Positions 12,615 to 24,992 of a DNA stretch of 64,000 bases are shown one piece after another (positions within the stretch are counted from its first letter, which is position 1; every line of letters begins with the position of its first letter). The notes beneath the pieces are model-generated. The model worked only from the letters and a program-made list of their open reading frames with translations, searched no databases and was not told the DNA's origin. The position numbers and the translations under genes are program-made. Origin of the DNA: Sambucus nigra (lineage: Eukaryota; Streptophyta; Magnoliopsida; Dipsacales; Adoxaceae); assembly GCA_949130495.1 (NCBI GenBank), contig CASBWL010000416.1, positions 310,001-374,000 of the forward strand, in the 5' to 3' direction.

Positions 12615-12626
12615 GCTCTAATACCA
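12615..12626 (-). promoter_or_regulatory. Primer-binding site of L2, one mismatch
   Basis: On the minus strand TGGTATTAGAGC, the initiator-Met primer site with one C-to-T change, two bases from the LTR end. Confidence 0.8.
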
Positions 12627-12628
12627 CC

Positions 12629-13165
12629 TGTGACACCCCGTCTAATTAAATACCGGGTAGCTACTCCTTTATCAAATTAATACAGAATATCCAGTTGGTT
12701 CATTCTTAGCATCACTGTCAAAAAACATTTAATAAATTACTAGCCACCTAATATTTAATAAGAGAGGTGTCAAATTTTATTAATTAAGCTAACAATTAAG
12801 CAAAAATATATTTAATAAACCATCAATCGCACAACCAATCTCATATAAATGCTCAACGAGAAGAAATCAAATAAGTTTGGAGTAAACACTCCAATAATAA
12901 AGATGCCAAAGTAAATAATGTCTCAATACAAGAGTCTGAATAAATAATAAACCAACAACTGAAATACTGAAAGTCTGCAACTACAACCTCTAAATAAGAA
13001 TGGGCGATATGCCCTAGCTGATACAAATGACTCTGAAGAAATCAAGAATAAAATGAGAGCATTTACTATCAAGATCCTGTAACTTCCACAGCAGCTACAA
13101 CACGTCATCAGAATGGAACTCCTATGCTTGGCATCCCTGTGGCTGGGCCATGGTTTACATAGTAC
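12629..13165 (-). mobile_element. 3' part of LTR, copy L2 (truncated)
   Basis: On the minus strand this is the last ~540 bases of the 3-kb LTR, ending GGGGTGTCACA at 12629. It includes the conserved GCCCAGCCAC block and the GGGC...GCCC element. The upstream 2.5 kb of the LTR is missing and T2 sequence starts soon after. Confidence 0.8.
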
Positions 13166-13227
13166 GTGGGAATTCTTTAGATGAGTTTAGGTGAGAAAGG
13201 AATATTACTAACTGGGTAGACTTAAAA

Positions 13228-16200
13228 ATGCCCATACCACCTCTAGTGGTATTATCACTCCGTGAGGGTCATTGGATTCCCTTTCTATTCATTGTTGAAT
13301 GTGGTTTCACCTTTCCCCCAAATCGCTTTTCTCTAGAGTTTTGTCTGTATTTTGATGTCATTCATGCTAAGGTATCCCCCAACACTTAGAGAGTGATAAA
13401 TGGAATACATTAGCTCAATCAAATACATAGAACCCATATAGGCAATCCTGAATTAATGTTTTGTTACAAGTGGTTTACCAGTGATATTACTTACTACATG
13501 AAGGCTAGGTTTGCAAATAGGACCTTGGTTGTGAATTTTCCAGACTCCAATAAGGATTACTTTGACTATGGAATTATTGTAAAAAATTGGCAACACGCTC
13601 CTCTTCAAACAGGAGAGGTGTATAATGGGCCCAGGTGCCCCCAAGTGGGACATGGCATTGGTTGTTGAATTTAATTAATATCTTCCTCTGTTTTTTACTC
13701 ACCAACTGTTTGATGATATGCTAACTTAAGATTTTCTTGTCTTATTTATTATTTTACACAGTTGAGAATAATAAGAAGTGTCCCAAAGAAGAGGACATTA
13801 ATATACGTGAATTCAAATTCATGTGAAATCTTCATTATATGCTTGGCGAGGAACACCCAAGAGATGCCTTATATTTATTGCAGTATAGGAGTTTAATTAA
13901 CTCCTTTGTTGATAAGCCCACTACTAGTGCTGCTCAGCCCCCCATCAATCTTCAAGAAGAGCCAGTTTCTACCTCTTATATTGAATCTGTTGGTGTTGAG
14001 AAGGATTTTGGGACTTCCTCCTCTTTTGAGACATTAGATATTTCAACTATTCCCTCTTCTACACTTGCTAGTATGAGAAAAAGAAAAATCCATGATTTGA
14101 TGACTGAAGCTATGTCTCTAACAACTAAAAGAGCTATCGAAAAGACTGGCAAGGCTGGTGATGCTAAGAAGCCAGATAATGTAGTCAAGGTATCTGAAAT
14201 AAAGAAGGTTACTCAAGTCATCACCTCTGAGGAAGTTAATATTGTTGCACCTCAATTCAAGAGGTTGAGAAAAGGTATGTTTGAGAAATAGGTTGAGAAG
14301 AATTTCGCCAACCAGGAGTTGGTCGAGAAGGCTCAGGAGGACTTGACTACTGTAGGGTCATCCTTAGTTGTCATTCATCCTGGTGTTTCCAAGAAATTAA
14401 TCAAGACTGGAACCCGATATGCTAATAGATTAACTCTTGCTCCACCGCCAAGATTGAATTTGGAAGAAAATGGTTGCCAAAGTTTGGCTATGGTAATTTT
14501 TTCTTCTCTGTTACTTGCTCTTATTGCCTTTTTCTCCTTGTACTCCTTTTAATCTGATATTATCTTTTATGTAGTTTCTGGTACATTCTAATCAAATGCT
14601 GGAGAAGGATGAGAAGATTCATTCTTCTTGAGTAGATGTTAAGGAGGCCCCTGAGCGTCTGAGGAAGTCTATTAAGGCTTAAAGGTCGTTGTTGGAGTCC
14701 AAAGAGAAGACTTGGGATGCTGAGCTAAAAAAGGCCTGTGAGAGAGCCACAACTGCTTAAAGGAAACTGATGACTGTTAAAAAGAAGGCCAAGATGGTTG
14801 AACATAAGTTGGTGGATAATCAACCTCTCTTGAAGTCTATCGAAGATAAGGCTGCTGGTCTGATCTCTGAGCTAGTTACAAAGAAGGACAAAAATAATAA
14901 GATAAAAGAATATTCCTTCAATAAAGGTTGGGAAAAGGTTTTCTAGCAGCCCTTGCTCAGATTGAGTTTGTTAGGAAGAAATCTTTCAAAGATGGCTGGT
15001 CGGAGGCCCTTAAGGAGGTTGACATTCCAGCAGAGTCTGAGTTGTTTTTTAAGCATGATCCAGGTACTTCTCCGGATTTGTAGGAAGAGTTTGATGACGA
15101 ATAAGGATCTAGGGAATCTTCCCTTTAACCTTTTAGGTCTGCTTTAAATCCTAATGAAGAAATTGCCTCTTCTGTCGACCAGCCTTCTAGAAGCAATGCC
15201 CAGGATAGGGAGAAGGATTAACTCCTTTGTTCTTTTTCTATTTTTACTCTTTTGACGTGAAATAGGACCAACGGTTTGTAACACCTTTTTGGTTATCAAT
15301 GAAAACAATTCTCCTTTTGGCTACACGTGTTGTATTTACCACTTTTTGTTTTTCTTGCTTGGTTAAATGAGATCTCATACTTTGTGTCATTTTAGCTCAG
15401 CAATCTTGTTTGTGTACTTACACTTGCAATTTTTTAGTTTGATGCTAGGAAATAGGCTATTGTTTCTACTGAACCCAACCTGCTCAGATGGAGTAAAAAT
15501 TTGCTGAAAGTTGTCCATGTTCCTTTATTGGAAGAAAATTTAGTTGGTTTCCTTAGACCAGATGCTTTCGATCAAGTTAAGGAGTCATACACCTATATTC
15601 ATTGTATACTGGAAAAGGCGGTAGCCAATAATTCTTCTTACTACGATATGATTAAAGATCTATAAGAATATCACAAGTTTACTTTGATTTCGCTCCATGT
15701 CGACTACGAAGCAAAGTACAAGGCCTTAAGTGGAGGTCGGGGCTTTGAGAACACGCTTGAACCATATGTCTCTGTGTTTAGAGGAAAAGAGTTCCTTTTG
15801 ATCCGAGAAGTGGATGAAGCCATGGAGATAGCTAAACTTCTTGATAAGGAAAATAATAACTTCATAAATGAGTTGAACATTTTGAAGAAATCGTCTGCTA
15901 GTGGTGCTGATGATAGTGTGTCTTTCTTAGAGGCTGAAAATGTCAGGAAGTAGAGGTCTACCCGACCAATTGTAGATGAGGCAAGGACTAATAAAACACT
16001 AACCGACCAAGCTGCCTTATTGCAAGAAAAGAGCCAGGCTATTGCTAATTTGTTTATAAAACTGAAAGCTAAGGATAAAGCCATTGTCGACCAATCTTTT
16101 CAACTGAAGGTGAAGAGTGATGTTTTGAAGAAATTTCAACATCAAGTTGAAAGTTTAACAGTTCCATTTCACGAACAACCGAAAAAGGTGTGGATGGAAG

Positions 16201-16624
16201 GCTCAATGAAGATCTCATCCATATTAATGATCATCTTGCTTAGAGCCAACACGAAGGTTATAAATGGTGATGCACCAACTATCTAACCTTGTTGAAATAT
16301 GATCATAACAGCGAGTCGTGGTACTGGAATGAGCTTGGTCTGCTGGATTGTGATAATCCTCCATTCAAATTGGATATATCATGGATTCCTGCTGATGCTA
16401 TCCCCCAGTGCTTGATGACGAAATACCTCGGAGACTGTGGTCTGCATGATGTTCATGAAATAGTTCATTCTCATCATCTGATTGATGCACCGAGCAATAG
16501 TAATAGACGAATGTTAAGGGATTTCAACTTTATGAACTCCCCTTATACCTTGGATGATCCTCCAGTTGGTATGGAAAAAGTGCAGCCAACTTCCAAAGCT
16601 CAAGAAAAATGTCCAGTAGAATAG
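13228..16624 (+). pseudogene. Antisense extra ORF of Tat element T2 (intron-bearing pseudogene)
   Basis: The first exon (13228-about 13668) reads FPFLFIVECGFTFPP...FPDSNKDYFDYGIIVKNW, resembling the Pfam 'putative gypsy type transposon' (Transposase_28) domain found in extra ORFs of Tat-lineage retrotransposons. It has two in-frame stops (13387, 13411). Probable introns end at TTACACAG (about 13760), run 14493-14574 (GT...AG), and end at TTTTTTAG (about 15436). The exons after the domain are charged and helical, with coiled-coil-like stretches (SKEKTWDAELKKACERA; QEKSQAIANLFIKLKAKDKA), and contain many stops. The last frame ends at 16624. It is on the plus strand while T2 pol (22274-20470) is on the minus strand, matching the known antisense placement between pol and 3' LTR. 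The molecular role of this protein family is unknown. Confidence 0.7.
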
Positions 16625-16838
16625 TTTTTCTATATTTTTCTATGCATTTACTTTTGAATGTAATACAATTAGTATATGGATAAAAATCCTCACTTTTGTG
16701 TTGTTAACTCATGATCATTTAATCAATCAGTCAACTGAGATATTGTTTAATAATTAATTATTAAACTGTGATTATAAAGCTATAGATTCTACTAATGCAC
16801 TTGGATGAAACTATAAATAGTTTTATTGATCCAAGTTT
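16625..16838. other. Flank of the T2 extra ORF, up to the solo LTR
   Basis: AT-rich, no gene. The last five bases (AGTTT) are the left target duplication of the solo LTR. Confidence 0.6.
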
Positions 16839-19800
16839 TGTAATACCCCGTATTTTTATAGCTTTTAAATTATGGGATTTATTAAATTTAATTGAGATAA
16901 ATTAATTTAATTTTAACCCGGAATGTTGTTTTAAATATTTACTAGCGTGACAAGAGTTAGTAATTATTGGAAATTTGTTATTTGTTGAATGTTACTGGAT
17001 GAGTATAGTAATATATGAGATTTATTTTTATAATATTATCACGTGTGAATAAAATGACAATTATGAAAATTTAAGTCGGGACGCGCCTGTGTCGTGTCGA
17101 GACTAAATGTTGATTAATAAAAGTGAATATTTTATAGGTTGTTCGTATGGTCATTTTGAGTGCGCCAGCGCGTCCGAAAGGGTCGAGATAGTCAGAAAAG
17201 CGTACCCCGAGGTTTAGTTTGGGTCTCGGGGCGTTTTTAGGCCTAATTAGTACCCCGGGAGGGCATTTTGGACATTTCACATTTTTGGGTAATTAAACCC
17301 ACGAAAATTAAAGGGGTTATATCAGATGTCTAGGTTATCATCTAGGGTTAGAAAACTCAAAAATCTAGAACGGCCATTGGAGAAGAGAGGAGAGAGCTCT
17401 CAAGGCAATCCAAGGCTCAAAACCCATCCGTTTGCACCGCCGCCACCGCCAACGCGTAGATCGCGAGACGGGGAACGTAACCACACCAAATTCGGCACCA
17501 AACCAGAACACCGAAAATCTCAGGCAAGTGTTTATCTTGCTTATTTTTGTTGATGCATCACTCATGTTAGTCTAGGGATGATTAGGGTGAGATTTATGGA
17601 AGAAGAACCCAATTTGAGATGGGAAATTTTCATGTAGTGATGATTTATATGATATTCTGGAAACCCTTTGTCATTTAGAGGATTAAACCACGAAATTATG
17701 ATGTTTTATGAGAAGGAAATTCTGGAAAAGATTTGTTAGAACCATGTTTAAGAGAAATCTAGGGTTCTTGATATTTATATGAATTGTGGGCTGTTAATCC
17801 ATGTTTAGTGACGTAAATCGACATGTTTTACGTAAGAAATGCATAATATTATGTTAGGATGTTAGTAGTATAAATTTTTGGACGTTTGGGAATGCAAAAC
17901 TTGAATTTGGATGAAGATATGTGTTAGAACCTGTAACTGCAAAACTACAGAAATCGCAATACCTGTTTGATCGATCGATCGAGCCAAGAGCTTCGATCGA
18001 TCGAGCCAAGAGCTTCGATCGATCGAAGGTTTGATCGATCGAGCCCCTAACCTCGATCGATCGACCCCTCCTGGCAGACTTAAGTTTCCCCTTTTAAAAT
18101 TGTTGAATTGATTCGAAATGAAGAAAACTCCTTAGACATCCTTGTTAAAATAATTTGGGAGATAATGATGACCAGTAAGATTCATTAATGAATAAGAGAC
18201 CTTTAATGTAAGGCGAAATCTATATTTTTGGGATATTTTGCATAAGGGACAATGTAAGTATAGATTAAAGGGGAGAGACACGTAAGAGAGAGTTACGTTG
18301 GAACATAAATGGATACCTACTGAATTGTACATTTGGAAGAATAGAGTCCATGAGGGTTACGTAGTAAGTTGGAAAACCCCTTCAAATTAAAGATAGAAAC
18401 GAACCATTATACTTGATAAATAATAATGGGAAAATAAGGATAAATGTTGTGAATGTGGGTTATTGGATAAACCTAAATTGATATAATAAAAGTGGTATAT
18501 TTATATGATTGTGTATGCATATATTATATACTTGCGAAAATCATGCCCGTGTTACTTGCTATCCCTGAGGTTTTCGCGCTGGGACGATCTTATCTCTTAT
18601 GCCTTATGGGGGATATTGACTCGTACCCTAGAAGATAGAAATCCTAGGTACAGGCTATCGAATCGGTAGTCACGGTACTAAGAGACGTGAGGGTATGTAC
18701 TGACCTCTTGGACTTGGAAACTATGCTTCGCCTCAATATTGTTTGTGTATGTATTTATACAGTTCGAGAGTGATTCTGAACTTGTATTCCCTTTAGTACG
18801 ATTGATACGGGGATTGGATAGCAGAGTATTCCCGCACCATAATTTTTATGTGGGGTGCTGTTAGAATATATATATTATACGAGTAATTAATATATATATG
18901 AAGTTCTGAAATTTGGAATTGCCTACTGTGATATGGTAGGTAGGACATGGTTGATGACTCAAATTGTAAATACTTCTTTTGATAAAGTATAATATGACAC
19001 TGGAAAAATTTATTAATTAATAAAGTTAAAAAGAAGAGACTTGTCACTAAATGAAATTTATCCTTTAAAAACCATTATATTGTTCAGTTCTAAAGTCTTA
19101 CGAGTCACCTAAGATAAGTCAAATCATGGGGAAGATTACTGCGATATATGACGAGATAAACCATTAAAAAGGTTAGTGCGATAGGTGTGCACATTAGAAG
19201 AGAGGTGAGAATTTCTCAAGAGAGTGTCGCACTAATATGTTGTTGCATTGGACTGTAATCAATTTAAATACTTGCTAAACAAATTTTTAAATCATATACA
19301 CTATCGGGCTCTGACCCGTTTCTTTTTCTTTCTCGCTTGTATATATATGTATGTATTACAGGTGCCCAGCCACATGGGCGTCTTGCATAGGATCCTTTGG
19401 ATGGAATGCACTATAGCTTTTGTGGGAGTTGCAGGCCATTATTTAGACGACCTCATTGTTGACTCTACTTCTAGTTCAGCTTTATCCAATGGGGGCATGT
19501 GTCGCCCTTTTTCCATTATTTAGTTGATATTGTCAGAGATTGTAATTCTTTTAATTTCAGTATCTTTATTTCGGAATTGTTACTGTCAGGATGTTTTCTT
19601 AGTATTTTAATGTTGGGATTTATTATTGTTGGGTAAACTCTTAAATGTTCATTTTATTCTTCTACTTATTGTGTGACTCTTTAGATGTTAATGGTTTAAG
19701 GTTTTATAACCGGATTTAATAAAATGACAATAAAGTTTTAAATGGTTTTGACACTTAGCTTAATTATTTAGGGTGTTTAAATTGGAAAAGTATTTTAACG

Positions 19801-19891
19801 ACAGTGATGCTAAGAATGAACCAACTGTTCACCTTGATTTTAATTTAATAAAGGAGTGATCGCCCGGTATTTAATTAGGCGGGGTGTCACA
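16839..19891 (+). mobile_element. Solo LTR (copy L3) with 5-bp target duplication
   Basis: A complete 3053-bp copy of the LTR family with TGTAATACCCCG and GGGGTGTCACA ends. AGTTT lies directly on both sides (16834-16838 and 19892-19896), the 5-bp duplication expected of an LTR-retrotransposon integrase. No interior follows, so the element was reduced by recombination between its LTRs. It splits Tat element T2 into its pol part (right) and extra-ORF part (left). Confidence 0.93.
17969..18065. repeat. CGATCGATCG minisatellite in solo LTR L3
   Basis: CGATCGATCGAGCC plus AAGAGCTT forms a 22-bp unit repeated in tandem, then further CGATCGATCGA blocks ending in CGACCCC. Same LTR position as the clusters in L1 and L5. 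Confidence 0.88.
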
Positions 19892-19896
19892 AGTTT

Positions 19897-20469
19897 AGCA
19901 TTAGTTATCAATGGTAGCCAAGTGTATGAGGAATATATGTGTGTATTACAATGGTTAGGAATGTTTACATGCCTTCCTACATTTAATTTAGTCAGGTGAA
20001 ACTTTTTTGTAACTTTTTAAGTTATATATGAAGTTTTACAGACTTCTTATTCTTAACTTGTCAAAGACGAAGTCATACATGAAGTAAATGATTAGTGTCG
20101 ACCAAGTCATACATGAAGTGTTAACTCGATTAGTACTTCTTGTTCGTGACTTGTTGCTAAAAGTCATACATGAAGTGTTAACTTGGGCGAGAGACGCTTG
20201 TTCCTTAAGTTGTTGGTGCATCTTGAATTTGATAAGTTCAAGTTGATTAAGTATGTTCAGCTAATCAGAAGATAATTTCAACCTGATTAAGTATGTATGT
20301 GTTGTTGATCGGCAAGAGCTGAAGACTCAGAGACATATTTGTTATTTGTTATTTCTAGGGGATGTATATCGCCGTACTCCGAAAAAAAATAAAAAAATTG
20401 AAGGAACCACAATTAAGATTTTTATTGAACTTGACAAATGGTTGTGATGAACATAAAGAAGTATAATTT
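19897..20469 (-). mobile_element. 3' untranslated region of T2 with short direct repeats
   Basis: Lies between the T2 pol C-terminus (right) and the solo LTR. AGTCATACATGAAGT occurs three times (about 20071, 20105 and 20161). A short tandem array in this place is usual for Tat-lineage elements, whose 3' untranslated region often carries repeats. No gene seen. Confidence 0.5.
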
Positions 20470-22274
20470 GAAAACCTCTTGAATCACTGATAATACTTTC
20501 GGAGGTGCTCGGCGTTCCAGGGTTTTTTGAATTCTTCCCCTTCTAAGGTCTTAAGCCGAAAGGTCCCTGGTCGGATGACTGCTAAAATTCAAAATGGGCC
20601 ATGACAATTATCCTTAAGATTGTTTCTCTTCTAGATGAAATTTGTAAGGACATTGTCGCCTTCTTTTATGTTGGTCGGCTTGACCCTCTTATTATATAAG
20701 CGAGTTGTCTTGTGTTGGTACTTAATATTTCTATGAGCAACATCGTCTCGGACTTCCTCCAACGTATCTAAATCCAATCATCTTATCAAGTCACTTGTTG
20801 GAGAATAAAAATTTAGCACCCTGTGAGTGGGAAAGTCTATCACGGCTGGAACCATGGCTTCTGTCCCAAATACAAGCATGTTGGTGTCTCTCGAGTTGCT
20901 ATTCTTGATGTTGTCGCCCAGAGAACATAATGCAATTTAGTAATCCGGTTTCCCTTAGAAGCATCTAGCCTTTTTTTTCCATTTCATTAAGTAAAGTTCT
21001 ATTTGTCACTTATATATGACCATTGCTTTGTGGATTGCCTGGTGCAGAACGAAACATCTGGAAAATGGATTGAACATAATGTGCTTCAAATTCATCGTTG
21101 TCAAATTAGGTTCCATGGTTTGTAATAAAGGCATAGGGCATCCCATACTTACATATGATGCTCTTACAGATGAACTGCTACATATTCTTATATGGCATCT
21201 TAATCAATAGCTCTGCTTCCACCCATTTTGTGAAGAAATCCACAACAACTACCAAGTACTTGAATTTGCCTTTGGTGGTCGACAATGGGCCGACCCAGCC
21301 AATTACCCAAATAGAGAAGGGTCAAGGTGAAATGATTGGTGCTAGAATAACATTGGGTTCTCTATGAATTACAGAGTACTTCGGGCACTTGTCACACTTT
21401 CTTGTAAAGGCCTTATAATTTTCCCTCATGGTCGGCTAGTAGTATTCCTGAGTGTTGATTCTTTAGAGTAGTGATCGACCAGCTAAATGAGCTCCACAAG
21501 AACCTTTATGCACCTCTTTGATCAAATTTTCAACCTCTAATGGATGGACACAGCGCAATAAGGAGATAATAAATCCCATTATGTATAATACTCCTTTATC
21601 CAACACATATTTGGCTTCTTTATACCGAAGATTTTTAGCTTTTTTGGGATCGATTGGTAAGATTTCATCTTCAATATAGGTCCTGATCGGATCCATCCAA
21701 TAAGGTCCCAAGTCTACAGTAGTGAAATTGACCATTAAGTCCTCATCGATGCTCCTGCTAGCTAAGATTTCGATTGGAATGGTTCTTTGGATTTCAATTC
21801 TTATCGCTAAAGCTAGCCAAGCAAGTGCAACAGTACAGGAGTTAGCTACTCTTGGTATTCTGGTCATTTGTACACCTAGAAACTTGGAAATAACTTCAAT
21901 TCTCCCTTGACTCCATATAAATGAAACACTTGGTTGATAACCAGTTGTGAATCACTGTGCACGACTACTTACTCAGCGCCTAATGAATGGGCCAAATCCA
22001 ATCCAACTATCAAAGTTTCATACTCTGATTCATTGTTTGACACCTTGAATTAAAACCTAAGTGCATATTCAATATCAATATTATCAGGAGTATTGAGTAT
22101 TATACATGCTCCACTTCTAATTGCACATGAAGATCCATCTACGTATAAATTTCCCAATGGTATATCATTGCTGAAACTTTCTGCTGATAAAACTCCATCG
22201 TTGAATACTTTTTTACTCCCCTCTCTATATTTCGGAGCCATTTCCCGAATTCTAGATGATTTAAGTTGGTCGGC
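20470..22274 (-). pseudogene. pol: Ty3/gypsy (Tat) pol fragment: second RNase H, integrase, C-terminus (T2)
   Basis: Read on the minus strand: an RNase H start (NLYVDGSSCAIRSGA at about 22160-22110, with NNESEYE at about 22045), an integrase zinc-binding region (RCVHPLEVENLIKEVHKGSC near 21550-21490), remnants of the integrase core between about 21350 and 20700, and a C-terminal end resembling WNAEHLRKYYQ near 20510-20475. The extra RNase H-like domain between reverse transcriptase and integrase is diagnostic of the Tat lineage. There are many stops and frameshifts. The N-terminal half of pol is missing because LTR copy L4 begins at 22275. Confidence 0.8.
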
Positions 22275-23370
22275 TGGGTAATACCCCATATTTTTATGGC
22301 ATTTAAAATAGGGAATTTATTAAATTTAATTGAGATATTAATTTAATATTAATCCAGAATTTTATTTTACATATTTACTAGCACGACGAGAGTTAGTAAT
22401 TATTAGGAATTTGTTAAATATTACTGAAAGAGTAAAGTAATATATGAGATTGATTTTATTAATATTGTCACAAGTAAATAATATGGCAATCATGGAAATT
22501 TAAGTCGGGACACGCGTGTGTCGTGTCGGAACTAAATTATTATTGTAAAAGTGAATAAATTATAAGTCGCCCATATGGTCGTTTCGAGTGCATCAAAGTC
22601 TTCGGAAGGGTCGAGATAGTCAGAAAAGTGTATCCGGGGGTTTAGTTTGGGTCTCGAGGCATTTTTAGGCCTAATTCACATCCCGGGAGGGTATTATAGA
22701 CATTTTGTATTTTTGGGTAATTAAACCAACGAATTTTCTTAGGATATATCAGCCATTAGGAGTTTTCATTTAGGGTTAACAAACAAAAAACCTAAGAACG
22801 GCCATTAGAGAAGAAGATGGAGAGTTTGTTAAGCAATCCAAGGCCCAGAACTCACTCGATTGCACGGCCACCACCGCCAAAACGTAGATCGCACGACTAG
22901 GAATGCAACCATATATTTTTCATCAACAAATCAGACCCTTGAATCTCAGGAGAGTATCTATCTTGCTAATTTCTAGTTGATATTCCTTCCATGTTAGTTT
23001 AGGAATGAAAATCATATGTTTTAATTGAAGAATTATATGTTTCGGAAGAGACTTTATATGAGTGGTAGGAAGAATCCATGTAGTCTAAAATCTTGATCAT
23101 GTTTAGAGGATTACCCACGAATTTATTATGATATTTGGGAAGAAAATATGGATTAAAATAGAGGTTCGTGATTATTCATGCAAAATTGGGTTTTATAAAG
23201 AAATCTGGGATTAAACCCTTTTTGATTGATTCGTTAAGGAATTATCGATGTCGTTACGTTAGAACTCATTTATATATATATTACTTATACATTTGGATTA
23301 CTTTGTCGGAGTTTGGGAAGAAATTATAGAGGTTTGGAGAGGTTAGAATATATGGAAGTTTGAATAAACA
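22275..23370 (+). mobile_element. 5' part of LTR, copy L4 (truncated)
   Basis: GGTAATACCCCATATTTTTA at the left edge, then about 1.1 kb that follows the first third of L1 and L3. The first bases are mutated from TGTAATACCCCG. Homology fades near 23340-23400, before the CGATCGATCG region would be reached. It cuts the T2 pol remnant. Confidence 0.75.
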
Positions 23371-23904
23371 AGGTTCCTAAACAAAACAATCTCAAGGGTT
23401 TACACATTCAAGTTTGCTTAAACTTGCATCTATCCATAAGTACACATCAAGACATGGAATTTCAGTAAACAAATGATTATTTCAATCATTTAAATAAGTA
23501 ATATAAAAAATAAACAAGATTTACGGATGGAAATACCTTAGGGGATTTTACGTAATTTTTCTATGAATTTTTCTTCAATTTCTCCTCACACTTTCTCCCT
23601 AAACTTCAAAACTCTCTTTCCTTAGGTTAAAACTCTTCCATGGCTGAAATATGCTAAAGGAAGATCTTAATTCAATGGTTATATGTCGGCATAAGGTCAC
23701 CCCCCTTGGTCCAATCAAAATATAACATGTGGCATTATATAAAACAAAATACCATTTAAGGCTAAATGACTACTTTACCCCCTGTTCGTAAAAAGATAAT
23801 ATCTTCCCACTCGGATGTCCGTTCGATGAACCGTTTGTTTTGTTATAAACCTAACTCATATATCTAAAAATATATAGTTTACACCTCAAGTTCATTGTTA
23901 TGTC
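23371..23904. other. AT-rich sequence, unidentified
   Basis: No coding or repeat signal recognised. It may belong to the untranslated part of the element whose gag remnant follows. Confidence 0.4.
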
Positions 23905-24103
23905 ATAAAGGTCAAAAATAGCCTCCAACAGGAACATTCCTACCGTAATAAAAAACTGTCTCCATCGAAACCAACCAATCAATCATGGCATCTAGAGAGA
24001 ACCGTTCGTCAAACATGGGAATGTTAATGCGTATCCCCATGGAGGCTTCGGGAAAGCAACTGAAGCGCCATCGATAGTGGGCCTCCCTCTTGATGAGCGT
24101 CAA
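23905..24103 (-). pseudogene. gag: Ty3/gypsy gag N-terminal fragment
   Basis: On the minus strand the frame contains YRWRF, then MGIRINIPMFDERFS and IDWLVSMETVFYY. This follows the pattern of plant chromovirus-type gag (an R/W-rich segment, then I-x-I-P-x-F-D-G-x-L and F-x-D-W-L-x-x-V-E-x-V-F). It is only about 60 codons and its flanks do not continue it. It could be a trace of the coding partner of the 3-kb-LTR family, but nothing here proves that. Confidence 0.6.
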
Positions 24104-24164
24104 GGCCCATTACGTCACCCGACACAGGTGGAACATAATCAGCGGGAGGTGGTGGTATCTGTGT

Positions 24165-24990
24165 GGTGGATGAGGGGAAGAAGAGGTCTATGGATGATAA
24201 ATTCATTGATTACACCCCTCTAACACTGAGCTGTGAACACATTTTGAATGAGATAAAGAGAGATCGATCCTTGAAGTGGCCTGAGAAGTTGAGGGCAGCT
24301 CCCCACAAGAGGAACAAAAACATGTGGTGTGAATTTCACCAAGACCATGGCCATGTGATCAACAAGTGTTTCTCCTTGAAAGATGAAATTGAAAAAATGC
24401 TAAAAGAAGGGAAGCTAAGGAAATACGTTGACAAGAGTGCCTTCAAGAAGGGCCGAAGGAATGACTCCATGAAGAAGAGAGGTGACACGTGCAGAAAAGA
24501 ACCTCCAAATCGACGAGGCAACCCTTCAGATGATGAGAATGAACCTGACCTCCCACCGAGAGATGACCACGGCCCTATAAAAAGACTTAATATGATCTCA
24601 CTTGGGATGATCTACGGAGGACTAGCAGGAGGAGGATCAGAGGTCGCAGACAGGAAGGCCCATGTGGCCGAAGTCAAGGCGGTGAAAAAATTTGTACACT
24701 CGACCTCTATGGAAATAAAGTCAGAAAAGAGGAAGAAGGTTGACATGGACACCCTGATAGTGGGATTCTCAAAAATGGACTTCAAAGGCCTCTTAACCCC
24801 GCACGATGACCCTCTCGTCATCACTACCAGGGTACACGGATGTGAGGTGCCCAGGATCTTGGTCGATGGGGGTAGTTATGTAGATGTAATGTTTTGTCCA
24901 TGTTTTAAAGCCTTGGGTCTCAGCCATGCCAGGATCATCCCATACCATCACCCCTTGATTGGTTTTAGTGGGGAAAAGGTTATCCCCTAG
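24165..24990 (+). pseudogene. gag-pro: Tat element T3: gag C-terminus and protease
   Basis: The frame begins abruptly, without LTR or gag N-terminus. CEFHQDHGHVINKC followed by LKDEIEKMLKEGKL is the C/H-rich motif typical of plant Ty3/gypsy gag in the Tat lineage. After a lysine/arginine-rich linker, RILVDGGSYVDVMF near 24852-24893 is the aspartic protease active-site region (D-G motif in place of the usual D-S/T-G). A stop at 24988 and a change of frame separate it from the reverse transcriptase. T3 is the largest pol remnant in the window. Its left end adjoins the gag fragment of another element. Confidence 0.8.
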
Positions 24991-24992
24991 GA

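Noticed and set aside
17969..18065. Bacterial-type DnaA or partition-site cluster from CGATCGATCG words
   Set aside because: The context is a plant LTR with a target duplication; the words are shared among LTR copies.
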